This document shows positions 9,680 through 18,627 of a DNA stretch of 64,000 bases, piece after piece; position 1 is the first letter of the stretch; every line of letters starts with the position of its first letter. The stretch is taken from NCBI GenBank assembly GCA_964643725.1, contig CAZXTL010000002.1, positions 62,001-126,000 of the forward strand, given 5' to 3'. The notes below the pieces were generated by a model. That model was not told the DNA's origin and searched no databases. It saw only the letters and a list, made by a program, of their open reading frames with translations. The DNA comes from DYQY01 sp964643725. Lineage in GTDB: Bacteria; Margulisbacteria; Riflemargulisbacteria; GWF2-35-9; DYQY01. Both the position numbers and the translations under genes were made by a program.

Positions 9680-10889
9680 AAGAATTTTCAATAGAAACAT
9701 CAATTATATCCTTAACTGCCACTCCCATTATTTCTGCAATATTTAGTCTGACATGCTGTGTCTTAGTAGTGTCAACGTTCATAATTATAAGGGATTTTTC
9801 TAATCCGTCATTAGTAGATTTAAGCCAAGCTACCACTTTGCTGTTCTCTGTATTTATCTCTTGAATCTTATTATCTTCCTTGAATACTTTATGCTTCTTT
9901 TTTAATGTATTCACAGCGGTAATGAACTCTACCAAATCGATACTAATGTTTTCCCAATCTCCTGGCAAAGTTCTTACAACATTGACTCTTTTTTTAAAAC
10001 CATATTCAAATCCCAAAGGCATCATTACTCCTGTTGAGAAAATTGCAGAAAAAAGGTACTTCATTTTAATAGCAGCTTCACTACTATGAAGCTCTTCCGC
10101 GAGCCTTGGCGTATCATGAGACTCCGCAAAAGAAATCGAAGGAGAAACCCGGGCATTCTCTCTATACTGTTTGAGGCACCATTCTTCCTTATAATCCCAC
10201 CATTTAGAACTATTAAAATTATAATCAAAACCTGCCTTAGCTAAGGCAATGACATCTTCTATTTCACAACCCAAGGTTTCAGCAAAAAATACTATTTTTT
10301 TGTTTTCATCATGGATTGTCCCGATAAGATACTTCCAGAGGTCAACAGGAACTTGATAGGCAGCATCACAACGGAAACCATCAACTCCAAGCGCTATAAA
10401 ATACTTTATAAGATCTAGCCAATACTTCCAAAGATTATTCTTATCAACTGAATTTCCATTGTCTATTTCAGCAAGATCTCCCCAAGTACAGACCAACTTA
10501 TCTCCCTCCCAAACCTGAGGGTTCTTTATAGCTCCTCTAGGACCACGCTTATACCAGTCTGGATGTTGCTCCACTAAAACGGAATCAATAGCAGTATGAT
10601 TTATTACAAGATCAAACATTACTTTAAGTCCAGCTAAGTGTGCTCTATGAATCATATTGCGAACCTGATTTTCCTCGGACATCCTTCCTTTTAAAAATAA
10701 TGGATTTATCCTGTAATAATCTTTAATTGAATATAAACTTCCGGAAAAACCTGGATACTGAATAGGATTAATGTAGACCCAATTAAACCCCATTTTTTTA
10801 GCTCTTTTGAAGTGTTCCTGCCAATCGGCCATAGGACCTAGCAACCGAGGAAATAAATTATAAATAAAAACACTGCCTTTTTTACTCAT
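9603..10889 (-). CDS. GH13 alpha-amylase-family enzyme, GlgE-like catalytic domain
   Basis: The 428-residue protein is a (beta/alpha)8 glycoside hydrolase of family 13. DLVINHT (93-99), the nucleophile Asp175 in GFRCDAA, acid/base Glu204 in FAETLG and stabiliser Asp259 in ESHDT are all present. The run GFRCDAAYQVP, the NSSKWWD segment and GVMMPLGFEYG resemble the catalytic part of GlgE (alpha-1,4-glucan:maltose-1-phosphate maltosyltransferase), but the N-terminal domains of full GlgE (about 660-700 residues) are missing. It could be an alpha-amylase or glucanotransferase acting in the cytoplasm, as no signal peptide is seen. Its ATG overlaps the cca stop (ATGA), implying translational coupling. 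Confidence 0.85.
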   Translation of the reverse strand: MSKKGSVFIYNLFPRLLGPMADWQEHFKRAKKMGFNWVYINPIQYPGFSGSLYSIKDYYRINPLFLKGRMSEENQVRNMIHRAHLAGLKVMFDLVINHTAIDSVLVEQHPDWYKRGPRGAIKNPQVWEGDKLVCTWGDLAEIDNGNSVDKNNLWKYWLDLIKYFIALGVDGFRCDAAYQVPVDLWKYLIGTIHDENKKIVFFAETLGCEIEDVIALAKAGFDYNFNSSKWWDYKEEWCLKQYRENARVSPSISFAESHDTPRLAEELHSSEAAIKMKYLFSAIFSTGVMMPLGFEYGFKKRVNVVRTLPGDWENISIDLVEFITAVNTLKKKHKVFKEDNKIQEINTENSKVVAWLKSTNDGLEKSLIIMNVDTTKTQHVRLNIAEIMGVAVKDIIDVSIENSSKRVPVVFEQNLSPSQVKILYHQIL

Positions 10890-12115
10890 GGAATTATTAT
10901 AATGTTTATTTGTTTATTTGTAAGCACAAAATTAGTTAACAAATAGTCTCTATCATTCTTGCTTGGGTCAATTATAACTTCCTCAAGCATAGCTCTAAGT
11001 GTCTCTCCTATTTGTTCACCGATTAATCCATTTTCTGTCAAATCATTACCATTAACCACTAAATGTTCGAGCAAATAAGGATGTTGCTGTTGAGTCACTT
11101 GCTCAAAAACAGAAAGTTGTTGCTCATATTCTGGTTCTGAAAATAATCCTAAATATTTTTTTATAATAAGTAACCGCTTATAATTATTAATACCCAACAA
11201 ACTTAAGGTCTTCTTTACTTCTACAACATCAGGTATATCCTTATAAATTACACTTAATATCTTTTGTATTATTCTAAGAGTAGCTTTATCTATCAATAAA
11301 ATCTCTTGGACTTTACTAACATCCTCTAAAAAATATAAATACATAGAGAAAACAACTACTTCATCATACTGCTCATCCTTAATAAAACTCTCTAGTCTTG
11401 ACCAATCTTCAGAAGGAATGTCCCCGAAAAAACTGCCGAGCAAATCGCAATCACGCAAATAATCGACTGCCTTACCTAAGTAAGTCCCCTTAAAAAACTT
11501 CATTAACTCTATACTTATACGTTCAACTGAAATGGTAGCATTCAAATACGCATACTTTTTTATATTCGCTAACGTTTCTTCCTCTATATCAAACCCAAAT
11601 CTAGCGACAAACTGAATCGCTCTTAACGCCCGAAGATAATCTTCTTTAATGCTGTTATCTGAAAGTTGTCGAAGTAACATCTTCCCGATGTCTTCACTTC
11701 CTCTGTATGGGTCAACAAGTTCTCCTGTCTCAACATCCTTGGCCATCGCATTAATAGTAAAATCACGTCGAGACAAGTCTTCCTCTAAAGATATATGAGC
11801 TCCATGTTCAACCTCAAAATCACAATGGAGTTCCCCAGTGGATACCTCTTTTCGAGGGAACGCGATATCTATCTCGCAACCATCCTGCTTGCATTTATAA
11901 ACTCCAAAACTTTTACCAACCAGCTGCACATTACAATAATGAGCTAATATTCCTTCAAATACTTCCTTCTCCACACCAGTCACTACTAAATCTAAATCAT
12001 TAGTAGCTAGCTTCAAAAACTCATCCCGCACAGCTCCTCCGACATAATATAGTCGTGCGCCTACTAGCTTCAACTCACGGTTAAGGGATTTAATAAAATT
12101 ACTTTGAGAAATCAT
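10886..12115 (-). CDS. cca: CCA-adding enzyme / tRNA nucleotidyltransferase
   Basis: A class II nucleotidyltransferase that adds or repairs the 3' CCA of tRNAs, or a poly(A) polymerase of the same superfamily. GGAVRD (26-31), the metal-binding DLDLV (Asp40, Asp42) and RRDFTINAMA are intact, followed by the helical RNA-binding domain with the DYLRALRA..F.ARFGF signature. The 409-residue length suits a bacterial CCA enzyme without an HD domain. It lies 7 bp after the permease and overlaps the GH13 gene by 4 bp, so the four genes from 13207 down to 9603 look like one transcription unit. The window's tRNA-Leu already encodes its CCA, so for that tRNA the role would be repair. Confidence 0.92.
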   Translation of the reverse strand: MISQSNFIKSLNRELKLVGARLYYVGGAVRDEFLKLATNDLDLVVTGVEKEVFEGILAHYCNVQLVGKSFGVYKCKQDGCEIDIAFPRKEVSTGELHCDFEVEHGAHISLEEDLSRRDFTINAMAKDVETGELVDPYRGSEDIGKMLLRQLSDNSIKEDYLRALRAIQFVARFGFDIEEETLANIKKYAYLNATISVERISIELMKFFKGTYLGKAVDYLRDCDLLGSFFGDIPSEDWSRLESFIKDEQYDEVVVFSMYLYFLEDVSKVQEILLIDKATLRIIQKILSVIYKDIPDVVEVKKTLSLLGINNYKRLLIIKKYLGLFSEPEYEQQLSVFEQVTQQQHPYLLEHLVVNGNDLTENGLIGEQIGETLRAMLEEVIIDPSKNDRDYLLTNFVLTNKQINIIIIP

Positions 12116-12122
12116 AAAAACC

Positions 12123-13085
12123 TTACTGCACGAGCAGTGGACTTATAAAATTAAACATATACCCAGTAAAGATTATACCTATTGCTACTATTGAGAAAAA
12201 AAGAGCTATCAACTTAAGATTCATTGCTCTTCTTAAAATAATTGCTTCTGGAAGGCTAAGAGCAGATACGGCCATCATAAAGGCTAAGGCAGTACCTAAC
12301 GGCATCCCCTTTTCAAAAAGAACAACAGCTATTGGGACTATTGCCGCACAACTTCCATACATTGGTATACCTAAAAGAACAGCAATAGGAACCGCAAATA
12401 TCCCAACGGCAGCAACTATACTCTGAATAGCTTCACTCGGAACATACCCATGCAATACCGCGCCAACCGCTATACCAAAAAGAATCCATTTCCAGATCTT
12501 TTTTATTATATCTAAGGCTTCATGTGCGCCAAAAACAATTCTTTCTTTCTGACTTAAAAACTTTAAATCAATTTGTTCATCTTCTGAGTTAAGCAAATCC
12601 TGCTCGATATACTTATCCGCATCAAGTCTGTCTAATATTAATCCTGAAATTAGTCCAATCAAAATACCACTAACTGCATACATTACTGCAACTTTCCAAC
12701 CAAAAAAACCAAGCATTAAAACAAAAAGGTACTCATTAAGTATAGGTGAAGTAATAAGAAAAGACATGCTAACCCCAAGAGGAATCCGCATCTTAACAAA
12801 GGATAAAAATAATGGGATAGAAGAACAGGAACAAAAGGGAGTTAGAGCTCCAAACATGGATGCCCCAAGATGCGCAAGAAGCTTATTTCTAGACTCAACC
12901 CACGCCTTAACCTTGCTAAGCGAAATGTAGCTTCTAAAGTACCCAATGAGAAAAATCATCACAAAAAGTAATAAGGTTACTTTGATAGAATCGTATACAA
13001 AAAAATGAAACATCTGAACTAAAAGACTTGATTGGTCTAACCCAAGCCAATCATAGAAAAGCGTATTTACTAATCCTTGCAACAT
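12123..13085 (-). CDS. ArsP/SO_0444-type membrane permease
   Basis: A 320-residue polytopic membrane protein with about eight hydrophobic segments. It carries the family hallmark TPFCSCSSIP (Cys85, Cys87) and the second half-motif YGSCAAIVPI, typical of the ArsP_1/DUF318 permeases that export organoarsenicals or soft-metal complexes. The substrate cannot be read from the sequence. A tiny Cys-rich peptide overlaps its start by 16 bp, which suggests a metal or thiol substrate. The start ATG has no strong ribosome site of its own and probably depends on translation of the upstream peptide. Confidence 0.85.
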   Translation of the reverse strand: MLQGLVNTLFYDWLGLDQSSLLVQMFHFFVYDSIKVTLLLFVMIFLIGYFRSYISLSKVKAWVESRNKLLAHLGASMFGALTPFCSCSSIPLFLSFVKMRIPLGVSMSFLITSPILNEYLFVLMLGFFGWKVAVMYAVSGILIGLISGLILDRLDADKYIEQDLLNSEDEQIDLKFLSQKERIVFGAHEALDIIKKIWKWILFGIAVGAVLHGYVPSEAIQSIVAAVGIFAVPIAVLLGIPMYGSCAAIVPIAVVLFEKGMPLGTALAFMMAVSALSLPEAIILRRAMNLKLIALFFSIVAIGIIFTGYMFNFISPLLVQ

Positions 13086-13207
13086 TTCTTGGTTTCTTTG
13101 CTAGTGCCAGAATTTGTTTTGTCTCCTGAACAACAACATCCACCCTTGGAAGATTCCTTTTTTAAAAACTTATCGATTGCCTGATACATTTTCTGAAGTA
13201 CGTTCAC
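13070..13207 (-). CDS. 45-residue Cys-rich peptide, probable metal-binding partner of the permease
   Basis: A short frame starting at GTG 13207, 4 nt after an AGGAGG ribosome site; an ATG one base earlier is followed at once by a stop. The peptide has an amphipathic N-terminal helix (NVLQKMYQAIDKFLKK), then GGCCCSG, a Ser/Thr/Lys linker and the ending KKCCKD, giving five Cys in two clusters. Its stop lies inside the permease gene (16-bp overlap), so the two should be translationally coupled. A soft-metal carrier handing ions to the permease is an inference from Cys content and coupling. No known family is recognised. Confidence 0.7.
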   Translation of the reverse strand: MNVLQKMYQAIDKFLKKESSKGGCCCSGDKTNSGTSKETKKCCKD

Positions 13208-13241
13208 ATTAACCTCCTGGTTTATCTATTGTGGTGTGGTG

Positions 13242-13330
13242 TGGTGCCGAGGGCCGGAATTGAACCGGCACGAAAATGAATTTTCATGGGATTTTAAGTC
13301 CCACGTGTCTACCAATTCCACCACCCCGGC
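13242..13330 (-). tRNA. trnL: tRNA-Leu(UAA)
   Basis: The 89-nt gene has acceptor arms GCCGGGG and CCTCGGC, a D-arm with GGTGGAATTGGTAGACAC, the anticodon loop around CTTAAAA (anticodon UAA), a long class II variable arm, the T-arm GGTTCAATTCC and an encoded CCA end. It lies just upstream of the Cys-rich peptide gene on the same strand. Three extra ACCAC-like units follow the CCA. Confidence 0.95.
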
Positions 13331-13514
13331 GGAAACATAACAATATCCCTAAGTTCTGGACTTAGAAAAATAATTATATAGAATAATCTATTTAGCTACA
13401 ACCACTATTTCTTTATAAAAAAGGATAATTTGATTTTATTATTAATTTAACATATTATCTTAGTGAATAAAAACCTTAACAAAACTAATATTTTATTACA
13501 AAAAGGAGTTAATT

Positions 13515-14579
13515 ATGAAAAGATTTATATTATGTGTTCTCTCTCTGTTTTTATTAATACCTGCTGCTTTTAGTTTTGACTATTCAGCTAAATTCTACCC
13601 TTTTATAGGATATATGAATTTTCATGAAGCAATTAACTTAAAAGACACTATCATGATAGGAATTGGATTTAATCAGAAAGTTGATGAAACATTTAGATTA
13701 GACTTACAAGCTGGGTTCATGCCTAGCGAATATGTTATAGCTGGCACAAGTGTTCCTGTTTTATACGGCAGCCTTAATGGACAATACTTATTACCAAAAG
13801 CATGTTGCGGAGTTTCTCCCTTTCTTACGGCTGGGTTAAGCCTCTTCAGTTATGATGGCAAAATAGATAATGGCATCGAATTTGGAGCAGGTCTATTAAC
13901 TATATCTAAGACAAATGTAGAACACAAATTTGAGGTCAAAGCCAGATATAATCCAGGAGACAAACAATCCGATATTTTAGCAATTTTTAGTCTAGGATTA
14001 TCTCCAATTAATGAAGCCAAACCAGAACCAGTCGCTGCAAAACAAACTGAACCAGTAAAAGAAAAAATACAAATTGAAGAAATAAAAAAGGAAATCCCTG
14101 AAAACTCAATGATAGTAATTGAGGAAGAACAAGAACCTACTTTGATTAAACCTGTTCCTCCTGTTATCGAAGAACCAAAAAAGCAAGAAATCAAAAAACA
14201 ACAAATAATCCAAGTAATAAAAGAAGTTAAGAAGTCTCCAACTCTAACCTTTTTAAGTACTAAAAAAATTGTGATGAATCGTTTTTTCTATAATAGCGCT
14301 ACTATTGGCGAACCTGGCGTCAGCTTTGTAAAAGATGCTGCAACTATTCTTAAAGGAGATCCTAAATTAAAAGCTATAATTACTGGATATGCAAATAGCT
14401 TTGAACGAAAGCCTGATTTTCTTTCATTACAAAGAGCAGAAGAAGTAAAAAAAGAATTAATAAAAAAATACAAAATATCTAATCAAAAAATTAAAGCAAG
14501 ATCTGGTGGACACAAAGCTGCAGGCAATAATAATTATTTAAATAGAAGAGTAGAAATATCTTTCTATTATGAAAACTAA
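13515..14579 (+). CDS. OmpA-family outer-membrane protein
   Basis: A 354-residue protein with an N-terminal signal peptide (1-20, cut after AAFS). Residues 21-165 alternate hydrophobic and polar residues as in a small beta-barrel. A Pro/Glu/Lys-rich linker covers about 170-240, and 255-354 is an OmpA/MotB-type peptidoglycan-binding domain (ITGYAN...LSLQRAEEVKKEL...NRRVEI). It ties the outer membrane to the wall. This gene supports a two-membrane envelope. AAGGAG precedes the ATG by 7 nt. It is a single-gene unit between the tRNA and a gene-free palindromic element. Confidence 0.9.
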   Translation: MKRFILCVLSLFLLIPAAFSFDYSAKFYPFIGYMNFHEAINLKDTIMIGIGFNQKVDETFRLDLQAGFMPSEYVIAGTSVPVLYGSLNGQYLLPKACCGVSPFLTAGLSLFSYDGKIDNGIEFGAGLLTISKTNVEHKFEVKARYNPGDKQSDILAIFSLGLSPINEAKPEPVAAKQTEPVKEKIQIEEIKKEIPENSMIVIEEEQEPTLIKPVPPVIEEPKKQEIKKQQIIQVIKEVKKSPTLTFLSTKKIVMNRFFYNSATIGEPGVSFVKDAATILKGDPKLKAIITGYANSFERKPDFLSLQRAEEVKKELIKKYKISNQKIKARSGGHKAAGNNNYLNRRVEISFYYEN

Positions 14580-14590
14580 ATTAGTTTTTT

Positions 14591-15336
14591 AAAAGTGAAC
14601 TTTTAGATTCTTTTTATAATAAGGGGTTACTAATCGTTTCACTCTTAGGATAGCCTCTAAGCTCAAACTGCACTTTCGCTTGTTTTCACTAAGAAGAGCT
14701 ATCGCGCGCCCCTTATTAATCCCCTCTCCCTACTCTCAGGATTCCCCTCGAAGATAGCCACTAAGCTCCTTTGTCGCTAAGTGGACTATTCCGCAAATTC
14801 GCTTCATTAAAATCTGGGATATTTCTAGTCACCTTGTGAGCAACTGCCATCTTCATAATATAGAACTCAACCTGCAGGAGCATTGCAACCTCTCCCCGCA
14901 GAAGACACATTAATTTTCTTAGGAACTAGGATGCTTCGACCCTCTCCTGCAGGAGAGGGTTACGGCACAAATGTCTATTTAAAGATACTTATAACTTCCG
15001 TGGGAGAGGTTCATCGAAATATCTACGATTTTATATTTGCTCAGATAGCTACGGGAAATTAAAATTTTTATTTAATTTAACGAGTGCGTAACCTGAGCAA
15101 GATGACTTTGTAGTAATTTTCAAGCATTTTGCTCCACGCAGTGGTGCACAGAAAATTACCCAAAAGTCACGCAGCGAATTGGAGCACTCTTGTAACAGTC
15201 CACTTTGCGACGAAGGAGCTTAGTGGCTGTCCTCGAAGCCTTAGGCAAGAGTTGCATTGGTTACTTTTGATCAAGCAAAAGTAACAATAAGATAATAATG
15301 AGCCCTTAACATAGAAAAATCTAAAAGTTTACTTTA
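14591..15336. mobile_element. MITE-like palindromic element without coding capacity
   Basis: The 14580-15372 spacer has no credible gene. Its ends, 14592-14626 and 15303-15335, are imperfect inverted repeats built on AAAGTGAACTTTTAGAT and its complement. Inside are a 32-bp inverted repeat (14756-14787 against 15197-15228, two mismatches), a hairpin GTTACTTTTG/CAAAAGTAAC (15260-15285) and one copy of the dispersed repeat (14809-15042). A sequence like the left end recurs at 27998, beside another repeat copy. A non-autonomous element or a nest of insertions is the best reading. No flanking target duplication was found. Confidence 0.6.
14809..15042. repeat. Dispersed nested-palindrome repeat, copy A
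   Basis: It matches copy B at 28080-28327 over nearly its whole length. The core starts AACCTCTCCCCGCAGAAG and ends in the near-complement CTTCCGTGGGAGAGGTTC. Between these lies the inner hairpin ACCCTCTCC/GGAGAGGGT. A tail ending ATATTTGCTC is shared with copy B only. Confidence 0.85.
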
Positions 15337-15341
15337 AATAT

Positions 15342-15366
15342 AAAAACTTCCCGCTTTCGTGGGAAT
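15342..15366 (-). terminator. Rho-independent terminator of htpG
   Basis: On the minus strand a stem TTCCCAC/GCGGGAA with a GAAA loop is followed by GTTTTTATA, just after the htpG stop codon. Confidence 0.65.
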
Positions 15367-15372
15367 GATTAT

Positions 15373-17295
15373 CTATTTAAAAGCCTTTAACATTAAATCA
15401 GTTACTTTCTTTGTAAAAGAAACTGGATCATGTAACTTATCGCCCTCTGCTATTAATGCTTGAGCGTAGATAAGCTCTGTATAATCTTTGATTAACTCTG
15501 AGCTACTATTTGTCTCAAACTCTTTCTTTAGTAACTCAATCAACTTATGCTCTGGGTTTATCTCCAGAATCTTTTTCTGAGCAGGCATTGTTTGCCCCAT
15601 AGCCTTAAACATCTGTTCCATATTTTTAGTTATTGCGAATTGATCGTTAACTAAACAACTAATGCTATTAGTAAGTCTGCTTGAAAAACGCACTTCTTTT
15701 ACATGATCAGAAAGTTGTTTACCCATAAAACCTAAAAGGTCTTTAAACTCTTCCTTTTTGGCATCAAGATCTTTCTTCTCGCCTTCATCCGCAATATCAA
15801 CATCACCTTTATCAACTGCAACTACTTTTTTGCCTTTATATTCAAGAACAGCACTAACAACCCAGTCGTCTACAGAGTCAGTCATTACTATTACTTCAAA
15901 ACCCTTCTTGTTAAATGCCTCTAAAACTGGAAGCTTATTTGCCTCCTCTTCACTGCTAGCTAATAAATAATAAATATCTTTCTGCTCAGCTGGCATGTCC
16001 GCGATATACTGTTCTAAACTTTTATACAAACCTGCGGACTTAGTAGTCTTAAACATCATTAAATCAATCAGGGTATCTTTATTCTCATCATCATAATGAA
16101 TTCCTTCTTTTAACACAGACCCAAACTCTTGATAAAACTTAATATATTCATCAAGTTCTTTTTCTTTCATCTGCTTTAAGGAATTCAGTATCTTATTTAC
16201 TACTCCCTTTTTGATTTTTTCTAAATGTTTATCTTGTTGAAGAATCTCTCTTGAAACATTCAATGGAAGATCCCCAGAATCTACAACCCCTTTAATGAAT
16301 CTAAGATATTCTGGAACAATATTGGCATAATCATCCATGATAAATACTCTTTTAACATATAACTGAATGCCTTTCTTATTGTCAGGCTGATAGATATTGT
16401 ATGGTGACTTTGCTGGGATATATAACAATGCTTTAAACTCTATCGTCCCTTCAGCTTTATAATGAATCACCTTAAAAGGTTCATTGTAATCATGAGAAAT
16501 ATGTTTATAAAAATCGTTATATTCTTCTTTGGTAACCTCAGAAGCAGATTTCACCCAAATAGCTTTCTTGGAGTTAAGTTCCTCTTCGATAAAGCTCTCT
16601 ACTGGTGTTGCATCATAATCCATATCGCCATCTTCTTTTTTAGGATACTCATTACTTTTCGTATCCATAACAATTGCATGTTCAACAAAATCTGAATACT
16701 TCTTCACTATCTGTTTTATCTCATATTCTTCTAAGTAAGATTTTTCATCTTCCTTTAAAAACAACATAACATCAGTCCCAATCTCAGATCGCTGCGCTTC
16801 TTCTAACTCAAACCCGCCTTCTCCTTGAGATGACCATTTATGTGCAATAACTTCCCCTGCTTTTCTAGAAACAACTTCAATCTTATCTGCAACCATAAAT
16901 GCAGAATAAAAACCTACGCCAAACTGACCAATAAGGTCTAAATTACTCTTACTGTCTTTCTCTGCCTTAATTTGATTTAAGAAATTCTTTGTGCCTGACT
17001 TAGCAATAGTTCCTAAATTGTCTACCAATTCTTCTTTGCTCATACCAATCCCATTATCTGAAATTGTTAGAATCATTTTCTTTTCGTTTCTATCTATTTT
17101 GATTTTATAAAAGTCTAACCCTAATCCAGTGTCAGTTAATGACTGGAAACGTCTTTTGTCTATAGCATCAGAAGCATTTGAAATAAGTTCTCTTAAAAAA
17201 ATATCTTTATGTGAATAAAGTGAATGGACAACAAGATCCAATAATTGCTTTACTTCTGTTTTAAATTCAAATTTTTCTGTTGTTTTTTCTGACAT
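15373..17295 (-). CDS. htpG: HtpG, Hsp90-family chaperone
   Basis: A full-length 640-residue bacterial Hsp90. The N-terminal GHKL ATP site shows ELISNASDAIDKRRF, ISDNGIGM and GQFGVGFYSAF; the middle domain has LNVSREILQQDKHLEKIKKG; and the C-terminal dimerisation domain is present. It acts as an ATP-driven cytoplasmic chaperone for partly folded clients. A GGAGG ribosome site precedes the ATG. It is monocistronic, ending in a hairpin with a T-run and facing the palindromic element. Confidence 0.97.
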   Translation of the reverse strand: MSEKTTEKFEFKTEVKQLLDLVVHSLYSHKDIFLRELISNASDAIDKRRFQSLTDTGLGLDFYKIKIDRNEKKMILTISDNGIGMSKEELVDNLGTIAKSGTKNFLNQIKAEKDSKSNLDLIGQFGVGFYSAFMVADKIEVVSRKAGEVIAHKWSSQGEGGFELEEAQRSEIGTDVMLFLKEDEKSYLEEYEIKQIVKKYSDFVEHAIVMDTKSNEYPKKEDGDMDYDATPVESFIEEELNSKKAIWVKSASEVTKEEYNDFYKHISHDYNEPFKVIHYKAEGTIEFKALLYIPAKSPYNIYQPDNKKGIQLYVKRVFIMDDYANIVPEYLRFIKGVVDSGDLPLNVSREILQQDKHLEKIKKGVVNKILNSLKQMKEKELDEYIKFYQEFGSVLKEGIHYDDENKDTLIDLMMFKTTKSAGLYKSLEQYIADMPAEQKDIYYLLASSEEEANKLPVLEAFNKKGFEVIVMTDSVDDWVVSAVLEYKGKKVVAVDKGDVDIADEGEKKDLDAKKEEFKDLLGFMGKQLSDHVKEVRFSSRLTNSISCLVNDQFAITKNMEQMFKAMGQTMPAQKKILEINPEHKLIELLKKEFETNSSSELIKDYTELIYAQALIAEGDKLHDPVSFTKKVTDLMLKAFK

Positions 17296-17440
17296 TTAAG
17301 CCCCTCCGTATAATCTAAATAACTTATAAAAAATTATACGACCTATAGATAATCGATGCAACCTATTAGACGTCCAAGAAGTCTTTCTCTATTGATAAGT
17401 TTTATGCAAATTGGTAATATTCTTACCAAGGGGATAACTT

Positions 17441-17893
17441 ATGGATTTTTTCTTTTTTATAAATACTATCATCATAACTGTTTTTGGTATCCTAACTGTA
17501 AAGTTGGTATTGGAATACAAAATGAACTTCACCAAAAGCTCTACTTCCTCAATGAATAAACCAAGATACGGATTTATTTCACCATCTGCAACTTATAATC
17601 TTCTTTATAAATCAGACTCTGGCGATGATTACATCGTAATAGATATAAGAAGCGAAAGAGAATTTTTAAGAGGACACATCAAAAATGCAATCAATATATC
17701 AATTAGAAATTTCAAAACATCATCTTTATTAAAAGACTTAAATAAAAATGAATCTTACATTTTATGTGGACAAAGACATTCCAGCTCTCAAAAAGCAATG
17801 GAAGTAATGAAATTGTTCAGCTTCATGAAAGTATATTGTATGACAGGTGGGATGATAGAATGGAACCTGCACGATTATCCTACGGAGAAATAA
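17441..17893 (+). CDS. Membrane-anchored rhodanese-domain protein
   Basis: A 150-residue protein with an N-terminal membrane anchor (about 3-24) and one rhodanese domain: VIDIRSEREFLRGHIKNAINI at 66-86, active-site loop CGQRHSS with Cys109, and MTGGMIEWN near the C-terminus. Such domains move sulfane sulfur through a Cys persulfide. The catalytic Cys suggests it is active; the donor and acceptor are unknown. AAGGGG lies 7 nt before the chosen ATG. The 3' end overlaps the convergent hydrolase gene by 14 bp. Confidence 0.85.
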   Translation: MDFFFFINTIIITVFGILTVKLVLEYKMNFTKSSTSSMNKPRYGFISPSATYNLLYKSDSGDDYIVIDIRSEREFLRGHIKNAINISIRNFKTSSLLKDLNKNESYILCGQRHSSSQKAMEVMKLFSFMKVYCMTGGMIEWNLHDYPTEK

Positions 17894-18539
17894 CTTCCCC
17901 AAACCACTTAAGAATATCAAAGTTAACTTGTCCCTGTGGACTGCTTATTTCCCAATAAATTACATCATACCCTTTTTCTCTAATTCTCTGAACGTCCAAT
18001 CTTGCATATTTAGTTGATACCTCTTCTGAAAGCATTCCGTGTACCAACAAAATAGGTAAAGTTTTTTGTCCCTCTGAAAGAGTCTTGATCTCAGGACTTA
18101 GAGAACTTATAACAAGACCCTGAAAATTGCATAAAGCATCAAACCTTCCTGGATTATTGATTGCAAGAAACAAAGCATAATAACCACCAGCAGATACACC
18201 GTTCAAAAGTATCTTCTTTTTACCATAATCCCTTGCTACAACGCCTACGATCCTTTTTATTCTTTCTTCGTCATTTTTCCCCCAACCTTCCTTCTTCAAA
18301 GAATTAGGAGCTAAAACTAAATAATTAGTTTTCTTAGCATAATCATACCAATAGTCGATATATCTCTTGCTTTTTTCACCTGAATCATGAAGCACAAGAA
18401 TCATCTTATCTGACAATTTAGGAGGAACGTACAAAGAATAATCTATGCCTTGTTCATTAAGCTCATATTTCCCTTCAGGTAGCTTAAAAGTAAAACCAAT
18501 GGAAAATATAATTAGAAATAAAATAAACAATTTCTTCAT
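17880..18539 (-). CDS. Exported alpha/beta-hydrolase-fold protein with a degenerate triad
   Basis: A 219-residue protein with a signal peptide (about 1-17), then an alpha/beta-hydrolase core resembling esterase/PHB-depolymerase relatives: VLHDSGEKS (49-57), nucleophile elbow GVSAGGYYA with Ser116, and LLVHGMLSEEV (164-174). The usual acid after the HG strand is not at its normal place, and the C-terminal catalytic His before the last helix is absent (QVNFDILKWF). It may be a binding protein rather than an enzyme, or the triad may be rearranged. It overlaps the rhodanese gene tail to tail. Confidence 0.7.
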   Translation of the reverse strand: MKKLFILFLIIFSIGFTFKLPEGKYELNEQGIDYSLYVPPKLSDKMILVLHDSGEKSKRYIDYWYDYAKKTNYLVLAPNSLKKEGWGKNDEERIKRIVGVVARDYGKKKILLNGVSAGGYYALFLAINNPGRFDALCNFQGLVISSLSPEIKTLSEGQKTLPILLVHGMLSEEVSTKYARLDVQRIREKGYDVIYWEISSPQGQVNFDILKWFGEVISP

Positions 18540-18627
18540 ACTCTTAAATTACCTCAATAAAAACATAGTAACAAGAGGATTATCTACTTGTGATAGTCAA
18601 AAAATGATATGTATTAAATAAAAATAC

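Noticed and set aside
14809..15042. CRISPR or riboswitch reading of the dispersed repeat
   Set aside because: Copies are far apart, lie after genes rather than before them, and show only nested stems.
14591..15336. Insertion sequence with a transposase
   Set aside because: No frame in the segment encodes a transposase; only inverted repeats are present.
16462..16695. Plus-strand frame coding a hydrophobic 77-residue protein
   Set aside because: It is the antisense shadow of htpG with no ribosome site.
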